Origin: Candidatus Rokubacteria bacterium RIFCSPLOWO2_02_FULL_73_56
GTDB taxonomy: Bacteria; Methylomirabilota; Methylomirabilia; Rokubacteriales; CSP1-6
NCBI GenBank assembly: GCA_001788495.1
Contig: MGCF01000095.1
Location: 1-42,309 of the forward strand
Direction of reading: 5' to 3'
Length of the DNA stretch: 42,309 bases
The notes under the pieces were generated by a model. That model ran no database searches. It was given only the letters and a program-made list of their open reading frames with translations, and was not told where the DNA came from. Positions 30,588-37,939 of this stretch are shown here, in pieces; the first letter of the stretch is position 1; every line of letters begins with the position of its first letter. Position numbers and translations under genes: made by a program.

Positions 30588-32094
30588 CGCCGCCGAGCGG
30601 CAGCCGGAGCGTGAACCGGCTGCCCTCCCCGGGGCGGCTCTCGACGCCGACGCTGCCGCCGTGCGCCTCGGCCACGTGCCGGACGAGCGCCAGGCCGACG
30701 CCGCTGCCGCGGCGGCCCTGCGTCTCGCTCCGCCCCGCGCGATAGAACTTCTCGAAGATCCGTGGCTGCTCCTCCGCGGGGATGCCGATCCCCTCGTCGG
30801 TGACGCTCAGCAGGAGCCACCCGGCGGCGACGCGCGCCGCGACGCGGAGCACCCGCCGCTCGCCGGCGTACTTGATCGCGTTGTCCACGAGGTTCGCGAG
30901 CGCCTGGCCGACCGCGTCGGCGTCCAGCGCGACCTCGGGGAGGTCGGGCGCCACGTCCACCTCGACCTTGAAGCCCCGCTGGGCCAGCGGGTACGCGAAG
31001 GCGTCGAGCGTCTCGCGCACGAGCGGCTCGATCGCGCTCGGCGCCTTCTCGTAGACGCGGCGGCCGCCCTCGATGCGCGAGAAGTCGAGCACGTTGTCGA
31101 TCAGCCGCGACAGCCGCTCGCTCTCGCGCGTGATCACCCGGTAGTACTCCTGGCGCCGGCCCTCGTCGGCCACCCGCCCCATCTCGAGCGTCTCCCCGAA
31201 CATCCGGATCACGGACAGCGGTGTCTTCAGGTCGTGGGACACGTTCGCGACGAACTCCGATTTGAGCCGCGCCATCTCGGTCTCGCGGCGCATGAGCCGC
31301 CACGTCACGACGATCCCCGTGACGATCACGCCCAGGAGCACGGCGAAGGCGGCCGTGAACACGGCCACCTGGCGGCGCACCGCCCGGCGCGGGGACGCGC
31401 CGGCGGGCTGGTAGACGGCCAGCCGCCAGGTGGGCAGGCCCTCGCGGAAGCCCACCGCGAGGAGCCGCTGCGCGTCGCCGAGCGGCACCCGGCTGTAGAC
31501 CGGCCGGCCGGCGTGGTCGAGAACGGCGAGGATCGTCGGCGACTCCAGGCCACCGAGCGTCGTCTCGAGGATCTCGCGCCGCACCCCGTCGGGGTCGCGC
31601 GAGAGGACCACGAGCAGCGGCCGGCCGTCGCGCCCCCGCAGGAGCGCGAGCAGCCAGGCCTGGTCGCCGGCGATCAGCTCGCGCCGGCCGCCCCGCTCCC
31701 ACAGGCCCCGCGCGGCCTCCGCGCGCGCCTGCGCGAGCACGTCGGCGTCCTCGCCGCGCGCGCCGGCCCGCGGGTACGCGAGCCGCCCCTGGCGGTCGAC
31801 GAGATAGAGGCGCCCGACGAGCGGCGCCTGCGCGCGCAGCGCGTCGAGCGAGCGCGCGTCGAGGTCCTTCTCGCCGAGCGCCCCGCCGAGGCGCTCGAGG
31901 AAGGCGTCCTCCGAGTGGCGGAGCATCATCTCGACCTTCTCCGCGGCCATCGAGGCCATGTCACGCGCCTGCTCGCGGAAGAGCAGCTCGGCGGACGCCT
32001 CCCACTGGCGCAGCGAGACCCAGCCGAGCACGGCCACGATCGTGGCCGGGGCCACGATCGCCGCGAGCGCGAGCGTCGAGAAGCGCGTCGTCAC
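30580..32094 (-). CDS. Membrane sensor histidine kinase (partner of the 29904 regulator)
   Basis: 504 aa with GTG start overlapping the selenothioredoxin stop (GTGA). Transmembrane helix at about 5-27, large periplasmic sensor region at about 28-240 (with VGRLYLVDRQGRLAYP, as in dCache/PAS-like sensors), second helix at about 243-265, HisKA with H287 (FVANVSHDLKTPLSVIRMFGE), HATPase with NLVDNAIKY, DEGIGI and GSGVGLALVRHV. No HAMP domain is evident. The periplasmic part has at least four Met residues early on (DMASMAAEKVEMMLRH), which could matter if oxidation is sensed (inference). The regulator gene overlaps its 3' end by 8 nt. Confidence 0.94.
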   Translation of the reverse strand: MTTRFSTLALAAIVAPATIVAVLGWVSLRQWEASAELLFREQARDMASMAAEKVEMMLRHSEDAFLERLGGALGEKDLDARSLDALRAQAPLVGRLYLVDRQGRLAYPRAGARGEDADVLAQARAEAARGLWERGGRRELIAGDQAWLLALLRGRDGRPLLVVLSRDPDGVRREILETTLGGLESPTILAVLDHAGRPVYSRVPLGDAQRLLAVGFREGLPTWRLAVYQPAGASPRRAVRRQVAVFTAAFAVLLGVIVTGIVVTWRLMRRETEMARLKSEFVANVSHDLKTPLSVIRMFGETLEMGRVADEGRRQEYYRVITRESERLSRLIDNVLDFSRIEGGRRVYEKAPSAIEPLVRETLDAFAYPLAQRGFKVEVDVAPDLPEVALDADAVGQALANLVDNAIKYAGERRVLRVAARVAAGWLLLSVTDEGIGIPAEEQPRIFEKFYRAGRSETQGRRGSGVGLALVRHVAEAHGGSVGVESRPGEGSRFTLRLPLGGDA

Positions 32095-32615
32095 CCCTCC
32101 TCGGCGAGGAGCCGGCGGATCATCGCCTCGGTCTCCTCGTACTCGCCCTCCCCGATGTGGCGGTAGCGGACGGCCCCCTTCCGGTCGACGAGCACGAGCG
32201 TCGGCCACGCACGCACGCCGAAGCGCCGCCAGATCGCGAAGTCGTTGTCCTGGACGACCGGGTAGCGCACGCCGAGCCTGCGCGTGGCGTCCACCACCCG
32301 GTCGTGCGACTTCTCCCAGAGGAACTCGGGGCTGTGCACCCCCACGACGGTCAGTCCCGTGGGCTCGTACCGCTCGTGCCAGGCCCGCAACTGCGGGATC
32401 ACGTTACGGCAGTTGATTCAGCCGTACGTCCAGAACTCGACGAGGACCACGCGGCCGCGCAGCCCCGCGAGCGTGAGCGGCGCGCTGTTGATCCACGGCG
32501 CTCCCGCGACCTCGGGCGCCGGCTGTCCGAGCCGGAGCGCCTGGCCGGCGGCGACCCCGACGCCGGACGCCGCCAGCGCGGCGAGCGTCGCGAGCCCGAG
32601 GACCGCGCGGCGCAC
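32091..32615 (-). CDS. Selenocysteine-containing thioredoxin-like protein (in-frame UGA at 32418-32420)
   Basis: 174 aa if UGA is read as Sec. A GTG start 2 nt after the lipoprotein stop gives an export signal (about 1-25, LGLATLAALAASGVGVAAG), then LGQPAPEVAGAPWINS and VVLVEFWTYG-U66-I-N-C69. Close relatives have FWTYSCINC at this place, so U66 replaces the first active-site Cys of a CxxC thioredoxin fold. The frame goes on with RNVIPQLRAWHERY, VVGVHSPEF, VRYPVVQDNDFAIWRRFGVRAWPTLVLVDRKG (cis-Pro loop) to 32091. It should act in the periplasm as a thiol/selenol oxidoreductase. A SECIS-like hairpin follows the UGA. Without Sec decoding it would be split into a 3' ORF at 32091-32402 and an orphan N-terminal part. 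It overlaps the kinase gene by 4 nt. Confidence 0.9.
32375..32403 (-). promoter_or_regulatory. Bacterial SECIS-like hairpin for the selenothioredoxin
   Basis: Minus strand: CCCGC (32397-32393) pairs with GCGGG (32388-32384) around the loop AGTT, and an outer CGTG (32403-32400) can pair with CACG (32378-32375) across an asymmetric internal loop. The apical loop begins 25 nt after the UGA and has G at its second position, within the limits known for bacterial SECIS elements. Confidence 0.65.
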
Positions 32616-32617
32616 CG

Positions 32618-32920
32618 CTATTTCTTCTCCTTCATGGCGTCGCCCTTCTTCTCCATCATCGCGTCGCCCTTCTTCTCCATCATCGCATCGCCCTTCTTCT
32701 CCATCATCGCATCGCCCTTCTTCTCCATCATCGCATCGCCCTTCTTCTCCATCATCGCATCGCCCTTCTTCTCCATCATCGCATCGCCCTTCTTCTCCAT
32801 CATCGCATCGCTGCTCATCGAGGCGCTGGCGCACCCGGCGAGCGCCACCCCCGTCCCCACCGCCAGCGCCGCCGCTGCCCGCCGGAGCCGTCCCGTCATC
32901 GTACCCGCTGTCCTCGCCAT
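32618..32920 (-). CDS. Methionine-rich octapeptide-repeat lipoprotein (MrpX-like)
   Basis: 100 aa. AGGAGG lies 6 nt before the ATG at 32920; upstream Met codons are not needed. Lipoprotein signal with lipobox VALAGC (C30). The mature chain is almost only a tandem array: seven copies of DAMMEKKG and a final DAMKEKK, 15 Met in about 63 residues, with Lys, Glu, Asp, Ala and Gly making up the rest. It should be a disordered, highly charged envelope protein. It resembles in composition the MrpX peptide of Azospira, which soaks up hypochlorite through Met oxidation and is repaired by MsrP, and the MXKDX-repeat proteins. Metal binding is another possibility. It is the first gene of the operon that also encodes MsrP and MsrQ. 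Confidence 0.88.
   Translation of the reverse strand: MARTAGTMTGRLRRAAAALAVGTGVALAGCASASMSSDAMMEKKGDAMMEKKGDAMMEKKGDAMMEKKGDAMMEKKGDAMMEKKGDAMMEKKGDAMKEKK
32621..32809 (-). repeat. 24-bp in-frame tandem repeat (7 full copies plus a 21-bp partial)
   Basis: Seven near-identical 24-bp units each encode DAMMEKKG; the last partial unit encodes DAMKEKK. Neighbouring units differ by at most a silent change (GCG/GCA-type differences in the plus-strand reading), so the array has expanded recently or is kept uniform. Copy number may vary between strains. Confidence 0.95.
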
Positions 32921-32945
32921 TGTCGGCCTCCTCGCCTCCGTGATG

Positions 32946-32959
32946 GACCCTCGAGGGTC
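32946..32959. promoter_or_regulatory. Perfect 14-bp palindrome GACCCTCGAGGGTC
   Basis: It lies 26 bp upstream of the lipoprotein ATG, in the 173-bp divergent region. It is self-complementary over its full length and next to an inverted repeat CCTCCG-7 nt-CGGAGG at 32961-32979. It could be an operator or a hairpin in the leader RNA. Confidence 0.45.
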
Positions 32960-32994
32960 GCCTCCGAGTGTCGCGGAGGGCGGCGGTCGAGTCG

Positions 32995-33008
32995 TCACAG
33001 CGCTGTGA
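32995..33008. promoter_or_regulatory. Perfect 14-bp palindrome TCACAGCGCTGTGA
   Basis: It lies 75 bp upstream of the lipoprotein ATG and 86 bp upstream of the divergent small ORF. A self-complementary 14-mer in a shared promoter region is a likely binding site for a dimeric regulator. OmpR-type regulators more often bind direct repeats, so another factor is possible. No clear -10/-35 pair was found nearby. Confidence 0.5.
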
Positions 33009-33093
33009 AATCTTCGTCGGCCCGGGCCCGGGGGCCGGGCGCGGCGCATCACCGCGCTGGCCCGGCGCGTCTAACGGGCAACGAGAGCTCCCG

Positions 33094-33255
33094 ATGGAAC
33101 GCATCGTGCTCACCGTCCCCGTGTCCGCCTCCGGGCCCGCAGGCGCCGACGTCGCCGAGCTGCTCGGGGTGCGCAGGCTCGGCGCTGCCGACGCGGCGCC
33201 GGACGCCGCGGGGCGGCTCCTGCCCGCCCGCGAGCGGGCGAGGGGGCACTTCTGA
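33094..33255 (+). CDS. Small hypothetical protein
   Basis: 53 aa, unknown. It begins MERIVLTVPVSASG and has no domain, signal peptide or membrane segment. The ribosome site is weak (GAGAG about 7 nt upstream). The main support is its stop, which overlaps the CTG start of the glycosyltransferase as CTGA, the same 4-nt coupling used by GTGA/ATGA pairs elsewhere in this window. It may be real, or the remnant of a longer gene, since the next-but-one gene also has a deletion. Confidence 0.35.
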   Translation: MERIVLTVPVSASGPAGADVAELLGVRRLGAADAAPDAAGRLLPARERARGHF

Positions 33256-33992
33256 GGACCCCCCGCGTCTCGGTCGTCATCCCCGCCCGCAACGACGCCG
33301 CGGCGCTCGGGCGGACGCTCGACCACCTCGTGCGGCTGCCGGGCGTCGCGGCGTGCGAGGTGATCGTCGCCGCCTCGGGCGACCCCGAGGGCACCGCGCG
33401 CGTGGTGACGGGGCGGGCGCGGCTCCTGTGGCCGGGCGGCTCGACGCGGGCCGAGCTGATGAACGCCGGCGCCGCGGCCGCGCGCGGCGAGGTCCTGTTC
33501 TTCCTCCACGCCGACTCGTTCCCGCCGGCCGATGCCCTCGCGCGGATCGAGGACGCGCTCTCCGACCCCCGGGCCGTCGGTGGCGCGTTCGAGCACTGCT
33601 TCGCCGAGCCGCACCCGAGCCTCCGCGCAGTCACCTGGATCAACCGGGTCCGCTACCGCCTCACGCGCAACTGGTACGGCGACCAGGGGATCTTCGTCCG
33701 CGCGGCCGTCTTCCGCGCGCTCGGCGGTTACCGCGACCTCCGGGTCCTCGAAGACCTCGACTTCAGCCGGCGCCTGAAGCGCCGCGGCCGCAGCCTGCTC
33801 GTCCGGGAGCCGCTCGTGACCTCGGGGCGGCGCTTCCTCACGCGCGGTCCCTGGCGGACGCTCGCCTTCTGCGGCTGGCTGGTCCTGCTGCACACTCTCG
33901 GCCTCGACACCGAGCGCTACGCCGAGCGCTGGCGCGGGCCGGCGGAGGCGCCCCCGGGCGCGCCCTGGCCGGCCCGCGAGGCCGCGCCGTGA
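33252..33992 (+). CDS. Family 2 glycosyltransferase (TIGR04283-like), apparent CTG start
   Basis: 246 aa from CTG at 33252. The GT-A core starts at once with RVSVVIPARNDAAALGRTLDHL, then EVIVAASGDPEGTARV, AGAAAARGEVLFFLHADSFPP (D-x-D-like metal site HAD), the acceptor region GGAFEHCF, WYGDQGIFVRAAVFRALGGYRDLRVLEDLDFSRRLKRRG and a membrane-proximal C terminus (TLAFCGWLVLLHTLG). No ATG, GTG or TTG exists in frame before the core; the first is GTG 33330, which would remove the nucleotide-sugar binding strand. GAGGGG lies 6 nt before the CTG. The stop overlaps the next gene's GTG (GTGA). The sugar and acceptor are unknown. Confidence 0.8.
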   Translation: MRTPRVSVVIPARNDAAALGRTLDHLVRLPGVAACEVIVAASGDPEGTARVVTGRARLLWPGGSTRAELMNAGAAAARGEVLFFLHADSFPPADALARIEDALSDPRAVGGAFEHCFAEPHPSLRAVTWINRVRYRLTRNWYGDQGIFVRAAVFRALGGYRDLRVLEDLDFSRRLKRRGRSLLVREPLVTSGRRFLTRGPWRTLAFCGWLVLLHTLGLDTERYAERWRGPAEAPPGAPWPAREAAP

Positions 33993-34806
33993 CGGGCGCG
34001 CCGGTCCTCGTCACGGGCGCCACCGGCTTCGTCGGGCGCGCGCTGATCCGCCGTCTGCTCGCGGCGGACCGGCCCGTCGTGGCGCTCGCGCGGAGCCGCG
34101 ACGGGGCGGATGCGAGACCGTCATCCACTGCGCCGGCGACACGACGTTCGAGCCGGCCGCGCTCGCGCCCTCTGTGGCGGGCCATGTCACGGGGCCACAG
34201 CGGCTGCTCAGGGCACTCGCCGCCGGGCGATTGCGCCGCTTCGCGCACCTGTCCACGGCGTACGTGTGCGGCCGGCGGTCGGGCACGATCCTCGAGAGCG
34301 AGGGCGATGTCGACCAGGCCTTTCACAACACGTACGAGCGCGTGAAGCTGCGGGGGGAGGCGGCGCTCCGCCGTGCGGGCGCGCGGGTCGGCGTCGACGT
34401 CCGGGTCTTCCGGCCCAGCATCGTCGGCGGCGCCGCGCCGGCGACCGCGGGCGGCACCTTCCACCTCGTCGTGCGCGACGCCCCCACCCAGGCCGAGCTG
34501 CTCACGACGCTCGCCGACCGCCTGGGGGTCCGGGGTGTGTCGCTCGTCGACGCGCGCAGCGCGCCGCTCACCGAGCTCTCGCCGCTCGAGCGCACGGTCG
34601 CGCGGATGCTCGAGGGCTACCGCCCCTACCTGACGCAGCACGTGCGCTTCGACGACAGCGCGACGCGGCGCGTCCTGGCCGACACCGGGCTCGCGCCCGC
34701 GGCGCTCTCCGCCGAGGCCGTCCACGCGCTGATCGATGAGGCGCTCGTCGGCGAGGACGCGCGCAAGGCGCGCCGGCTCCTCGACGCCCCCGAGAAGCGC
34801 TCCTGA
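33989..34806 (+). pseudogene. NAD(P)-dependent epimerase/SDR gene broken by an internal deletion and frameshift
   Basis: From GTG 33989 the frame encodes PVLVTGATGFVGRALIRRLL (Rossmann GxxGxxG) to ALARSRDGADA at about 34113. The next expected part, ETVIHCAGDTTF, is in another frame, starting at 34114 and running to the stop at 34804-34806, with the catalytic Y-x-x-x-K (NTYERVKLRG) intact. In extended SDRs about 40-50 residues lie between these two points, so a segment of roughly 120-150 bp whose length is not a multiple of three is missing. The product cannot fold as a complete SDR. It is either a true recent pseudogene or an assembly error, as the rest of the sequence is well preserved. It lies between the glycosyltransferase and methyltransferase genes. 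Confidence 0.8.
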
Positions 34807-34808
34807 GC

Positions 34809-35372
34809 GTGCTCCAGGCCTTCCTGCGCCAATACGCACGCGGCGAGGCCGCCGCGGTCCGGCCCTTCCTCGTGGGCCGGCGCGTCCTCGACCTCGGCGC
34901 CGGCGAGGGTTACGTGGCTGCGGCGCTCCACGGGCGAGCCTGGACGTGCTCCGTGGACGTCGGGTCCTTCCGCCGCGCGGCGGGGCCCTACGTGGCCTAC
35001 GACGGCGCGCGCCTGCCGTTCGCCGAGGCGACGTTCGACACGACGCTGCTCCTGCTCGCGCTCCACCACTGCGTTGCGCCCGAGACCGTGCTCGACGAGG
35101 CCCGACGCGTGACGCGCGCGCGGCTCGTCGTCCTCGAGTCGGTCTGGCGCACGCGGGCCGAGCGCCTGTGGCTCGACCTGCTCGACGGCCGGCTGAACGG
35201 TCTCCGCCACGGCGGTCGGATGCCCGCGGCGCTCCGCTTCCGGCGCCCCGAGGAGTGGCACGCGCTCTTCGAGGCCCGCGGGCTCCGCACCGTCGCGACG
35301 CGCTGGCTCGGGGGCCGGTGGGAGCGGCTGGTCCACCACCCGCTCCTCTTCGTCCTCGACGTCCCGGGCTAG
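34809..35372 (+). CDS. SAM-dependent methyltransferase
   Basis: 187 aa with GTG start 2 nt after the SDR stop. SAM motif I is VLDLGAGEGYVAAAL (about 29-43), followed by a YDGARLPFAEATFDTTLLLLALHHC block typical of Methyltransf_11 proteins and a motif-V-like ARLVVLESVWRT. It is short for the family but has the core. Its context (glycosyltransferase, SDR) suggests modification of a glycan, lipid or isoprenoid. Its TAG stop overlaps the stop of the convergent fumarase gene through a shared CTAG. Confidence 0.88.
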   Translation: MLQAFLRQYARGEAAAVRPFLVGRRVLDLGAGEGYVAAALHGRAWTCSVDVGSFRRAAGPYVAYDGARLPFAEATFDTTLLLLALHHCVAPETVLDEARRVTRARLVVLESVWRTRAERLWLDLLDGRLNGLRHGGRMPAALRFRRPEEWHALFEARGLRTVATRWLGGRWERLVHHPLLFVLDVPG

Positions 35373-36067
35373 ACGACCTCGTCGGTGCGGGCGGTGGTCT
35401 CGCCGAAGCGGCGCATCGCGTACGGCGGCAGCCCGCGGTAGACCTCCTCGAGGCGCAGGTTGATCTCGCGGTTGGCGAGCGCGAAGAGGGAGCGGCCCTC
35501 GGCGTCGCCCTCGACGAGGAACGGGCCGAGCCGCTCGACCTCGAGCACCCAGAGCGCCTGGGCGATGCCGAGCTCGCGCAGCCAGTGGACGCCGGCGACG
35601 CGGCGGATCGCGCGGCCGTACGCGGCCCCCATGCCGTAGCCGACCGTCGTGAGGTAGACGGCGCCGTGGGGCACGAACCACTCGCGGTAGGCGAGCTCGG
35701 TGAGCCCCGCCTTGCCGACGATGACCTTCGCCCCGGAGCGCTCGAACCAGCGGCTCATGGACCGGCCGAAGCGGAAGCTCGCCGTCGCGGTGACCGCCTC
35801 GACCGCGTAGGTGCCGTCGGGGCGCACGCGCGCCGCGGGCGAGCAGTGGAAATTCACGTTCGTGAGCGCCCGGACGTCGGCCGGCAGCTCGCACCCCTCG
35901 TCCACGACCTTGCGGTAGACGCCCTCGCGCGCCGTGTAGAGCGCGCCCGAGAGGTAGACGACGTCGCCGAGCGTGAGACGCGCGAGGTCCGCCGGCGCCA
36001 CGGGCGTGGTCAGGTGGACCTCGTCCATCCGCACGTCGTCGAGCCTCACGGGCGCGCGCGAGGTCAC
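35369..36067 (-). CDS. Class I fumarate hydratase / tartrate dehydratase, beta subunit
   Basis: 232 aa with GTG start overlapping the alpha-subunit stop (GTGA). The C-terminal swivelling domain of class I hydro-lyases is recognised from LTLGDVVYLSGALYTAREG-x-YRK, the FGRSMSRWFERSGAKVIVGKAGL block (in others GRM-x-x-GK-G) and the HGAVYLTTVGYGMGAAYGRAI region. With the alpha subunit it forms the 4Fe-4S enzyme that interconverts fumarate and malate, or dehydrates tartrate; sequence alone does not separate the two. It lies at the end of the operon with mlaC. Confidence 0.9.
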   Translation of the reverse strand: MTSRAPVRLDDVRMDEVHLTTPVAPADLARLTLGDVVYLSGALYTAREGVYRKVVDEGCELPADVRALTNVNFHCSPAARVRPDGTYAVEAVTATASFRFGRSMSRWFERSGAKVIVGKAGLTELAYREWFVPHGAVYLTTVGYGMGAAYGRAIRRVAGVHWLRELGIAQALWVLEVERLGPFLVEGDAEGRSLFALANREINLRLEEVYRGLPPYAMRRFGETTARTDEVV

Positions 36068-37002
36068 GCGATCCCCGTCCGGCGGTAGTGCTCGGTGAAC
36101 CAGCCGGGATCCGCGCGGAACTCCACGCGCCCGTCGGGATGGAGGCGCGCGGTCGCGCGCCGCGACGACAGGCAGAAGCTGTGGATCGCGACCGGGAGGC
36201 CGCCCGTGTGCGTGTAGGCGACCTCCACGTGGGTCGCGACGACGAGCGAGGTCCCCGCGAAGCCCATCGCCCCGATCCCGACGTAGTTGCCGAGCGCGGT
36301 CAGCTCGGCCTCGAGCTGCGCGATCACCGGGTCGGGGTTCGCGCTGCCGACCAGGCGCAGGCACGCCGCCTCCTTGCCGAGTCGCACGCACGTGTCCTTC
36401 GAGCCGCCGAGGCCCACGCCCATGATCGCGGGCTGGCAGGCGAGGCCGCGCCGGCCGAACTCGACCAGCGTGTCCACGAAGAACCGCTTGATCCCGCCCA
36501 CGCCGTCGGCGGGGAAGAGCATCCGGTAGTCGGTGCCGAAGAGCCCGCCCTTGTGCACCGTGGTGACGTCGAGCCAGTCGCCGCCCGGTTCGAACGCGTA
36601 CGTGACCTCGGGGGCGTGCATGCCGACGTTGTTGTCGTGGTCGACGCGCGTGAGCGGGTGCACCCGGTTCGGGCGGAGCGGGACCGTGGCCGTCGCGTCC
36701 GCGGTCGCGCGGCGCAGCGCGCGCTCGAGCCCGACGAAGCCGCCCTCGACCACCGCCTCGTTGCCGGCCCGCACGTAGTAGCGCGGCAGCCCGGTGTCGG
36801 CGCACATCGGGCGGCGCTCGGCCGTCGCGATGTCCCAGTTGCGCTCCATCTCGGTCAGCACGAAGCGGGCGAGCCGGTTGCGCTCGCTCGCGCGCGCCCG
36901 CGCGACGCCCTCGCGGTAGTCGGCGGGGATGTCGATCGCGGCGCGCGCCGTGAGCTCGCGCGCGGCGTCCTCGACGAGCTCGAGCGGGATGGGCCGGGCC
37001 AT
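36064..37002 (-). CDS. Class I fumarate hydratase / tartrate dehydratase, alpha subunit
   Basis: 312 aa. Likely 4Fe-4S cysteines are C67 (RRPMCADTGLPRYYV), C189 (ACQPAIMGVGLGGSKDT) and C277 (SFCLSSRRATARLH); C205 is an extra Cys. Other blocks: RPNRVHPLTRVDHDNNVG, GGLFGTDYRMLFPADGVGGIKRF and GNYVGIGAMGFAGTSLVVATHVE, which hold the substrate-binding residues. Two-subunit enzymes of this class occur in archaea and many bacteria. GGAG lies 5 nt before the ATG. It starts 31 nt after the 37034 gene stop. Confidence 0.92.
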   Translation of the reverse strand: MARPIPLELVEDAARELTARAAIDIPADYREGVARARASERNRLARFVLTEMERNWDIATAERRPMCADTGLPRYYVRAGNEAVVEGGFVGLERALRRATADATATVPLRPNRVHPLTRVDHDNNVGMHAPEVTYAFEPGGDWLDVTTVHKGGLFGTDYRMLFPADGVGGIKRFFVDTLVEFGRRGLACQPAIMGVGLGGSKDTCVRLGKEAACLRLVGSANPDPVIAQLEAELTALGNYVGIGAMGFAGTSLVVATHVEVAYTHTGGLPVAIHSFCLSSRRATARLHPDGRVEFRADPGWFTEHYRRTGIA

Positions 37003-37033
37003 CGGGTCTCCCTCCCGCCCCGAGCTTACACCC

Positions 37034-37318
37034 TCACGCGCGGCGGAAGGCCCGGCCGATGAACTCGGGGAAGCGGTCCTCCAGCTCGGCCGCCACGGCC
37101 TCGGCGACCTCCCGGGCGGTTCCGGGCCGCTCCTGCGGCGCGCCGCGCGTCCACGCCTCGAGGTAGGCGTCGGAGTCCTGGAGGCCGAGCTGCATCGCGA
37201 CCGAGTCGATGAGCGCCTGGAAGCGCTCGCTGAGCTGGAGCGTCACGCTGGCGGTCCCGTCCCGGGCCTCGACGCTCGCGGGGATGTCCCGCCACGCGAC
37301 GATCTGGTAGGTCGCCAC
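37034..37318 (-). CDS. Small 'virulence factor'-domain protein (PF13769-like)
   Basis: 94 aa with GTG start 3 nt after the mlaC stop. YQIVAWRDIPASVEARDG at the N terminus, the LSERFQALIDSVAMQLGLQDSDAYLEAW middle and the VAEAVAAELEDRFPEFI end fit the small family labelled virulence factor, whose function is not known despite the name. No signal peptide, so cytoplasmic. The ribosome site is weak and translation is probably coupled to mlaC. Confidence 0.75.
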   Translation of the reverse strand: MATYQIVAWRDIPASVEARDGTASVTLQLSERFQALIDSVAMQLGLQDSDAYLEAWTRGAPQERPGTAREVAEAVAAELEDRFPEFIGRAFRRA

Positions 37319-37321
37319 CGC

Positions 37322-37939
37322 CTAGCCCGCCGTGCGGCGGGCCTTCGTCGGGGCGGCGTCGAGGAACTCGTGCCGCCGGCTCTTGAGCCGCCGCACCAGC
37401 TCCTCGTACGACGAGGTGCGGATGATGCGGTCGAACTGCGCGCGGTAGTTCGCGATGAGGCTGACGTTCTCGATGAGCACGTCGTAGACCAGCCAGCGGT
37501 CGGCCCGGCGCACCATCCGCGACTCCACCGGCACCTCGGCCGCCTTCTTGGTCAGGATGCGGGCCCGGACGGTCGCCAGGTCGCCGTCCACGGCCTCGCC
37601 GACGTAGCGGATCCGCTCGCCGCCGTACTGGTCGATGCGCGAGATGTACGCGCGCTCGAGCAGGTCGGCGAAGAGCTGGACGAACTCGTCGCGCTCCGCG
37701 GGCGTCCGCGCCTGCCAGTGACGCGCGAGCGCGCGCTTGGCGGTCTCGGCGACGTCGAAGATCTCGACGGCGATCCGGCGCACCGCGGCGCGCCGGTCCG
37801 CACCCCTGAGGGCGGGGTCGTCGAGGACCCGGAGCACCTGGTCGGTGTACTGGCGGAGCTGATCCGTGGGGCCGGCCCACGCGGGCGCGGCAGCGGCGAG
37901 GACGAGGACGAGTGCGAGCGGAACGAGGGCGTGGCGCAT
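37322..37939 (-). CDS. mlaC: MlaC-like periplasmic phospholipid-binding protein
   Basis: 205 aa. Signal peptide at about 1-22 (LVPLALVLVLAAAAPAWAG). The Ttg2D/MlaC fold is seen in PTDQLRQYTDQVLRVLDDPAL, FDVAETAKRALARHW, RDEFVQLFADLLERAYISRID, the Arg/Val beta strands (ATVRARILTK, VPVESRMVRRADRWLVYDVLIENVSLIANYRAQFDRII) and ELVRRLKSR. It would ferry phospholipid across the periplasm between MlaA and the MlaFEDB transporter. No transporter gene is near; mlaA is at 22982-23950. A TATACT box lies 9 nt before the ATG and there is no Shine-Dalgarno. Confidence 0.93.
   Translation of the reverse strand: MRHALVPLALVLVLAAAAPAWAGPTDQLRQYTDQVLRVLDDPALRGADRRAAVRRIAVEIFDVAETAKRALARHWQARTPAERDEFVQLFADLLERAYISRIDQYGGERIRYVGEAVDGDLATVRARILTKKAAEVPVESRMVRRADRWLVYDVLIENVSLIANYRAQFDRIIRTSSYEELVRRLKSRRHEFLDAAPTKARRTAG

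Noticed and set aside
32418..32420. Nonsense mutation splitting the thioredoxin gene
   Set aside because: The UGA replaces a catalytic Cys position, the frame stays open on both sides, and a fitting hairpin follows.
32621..32809. CRISPR-like regular repeats
   Set aside because: The 24-bp units are directly joined without spacers and in frame with a lipoprotein gene, so they are coding repeats.
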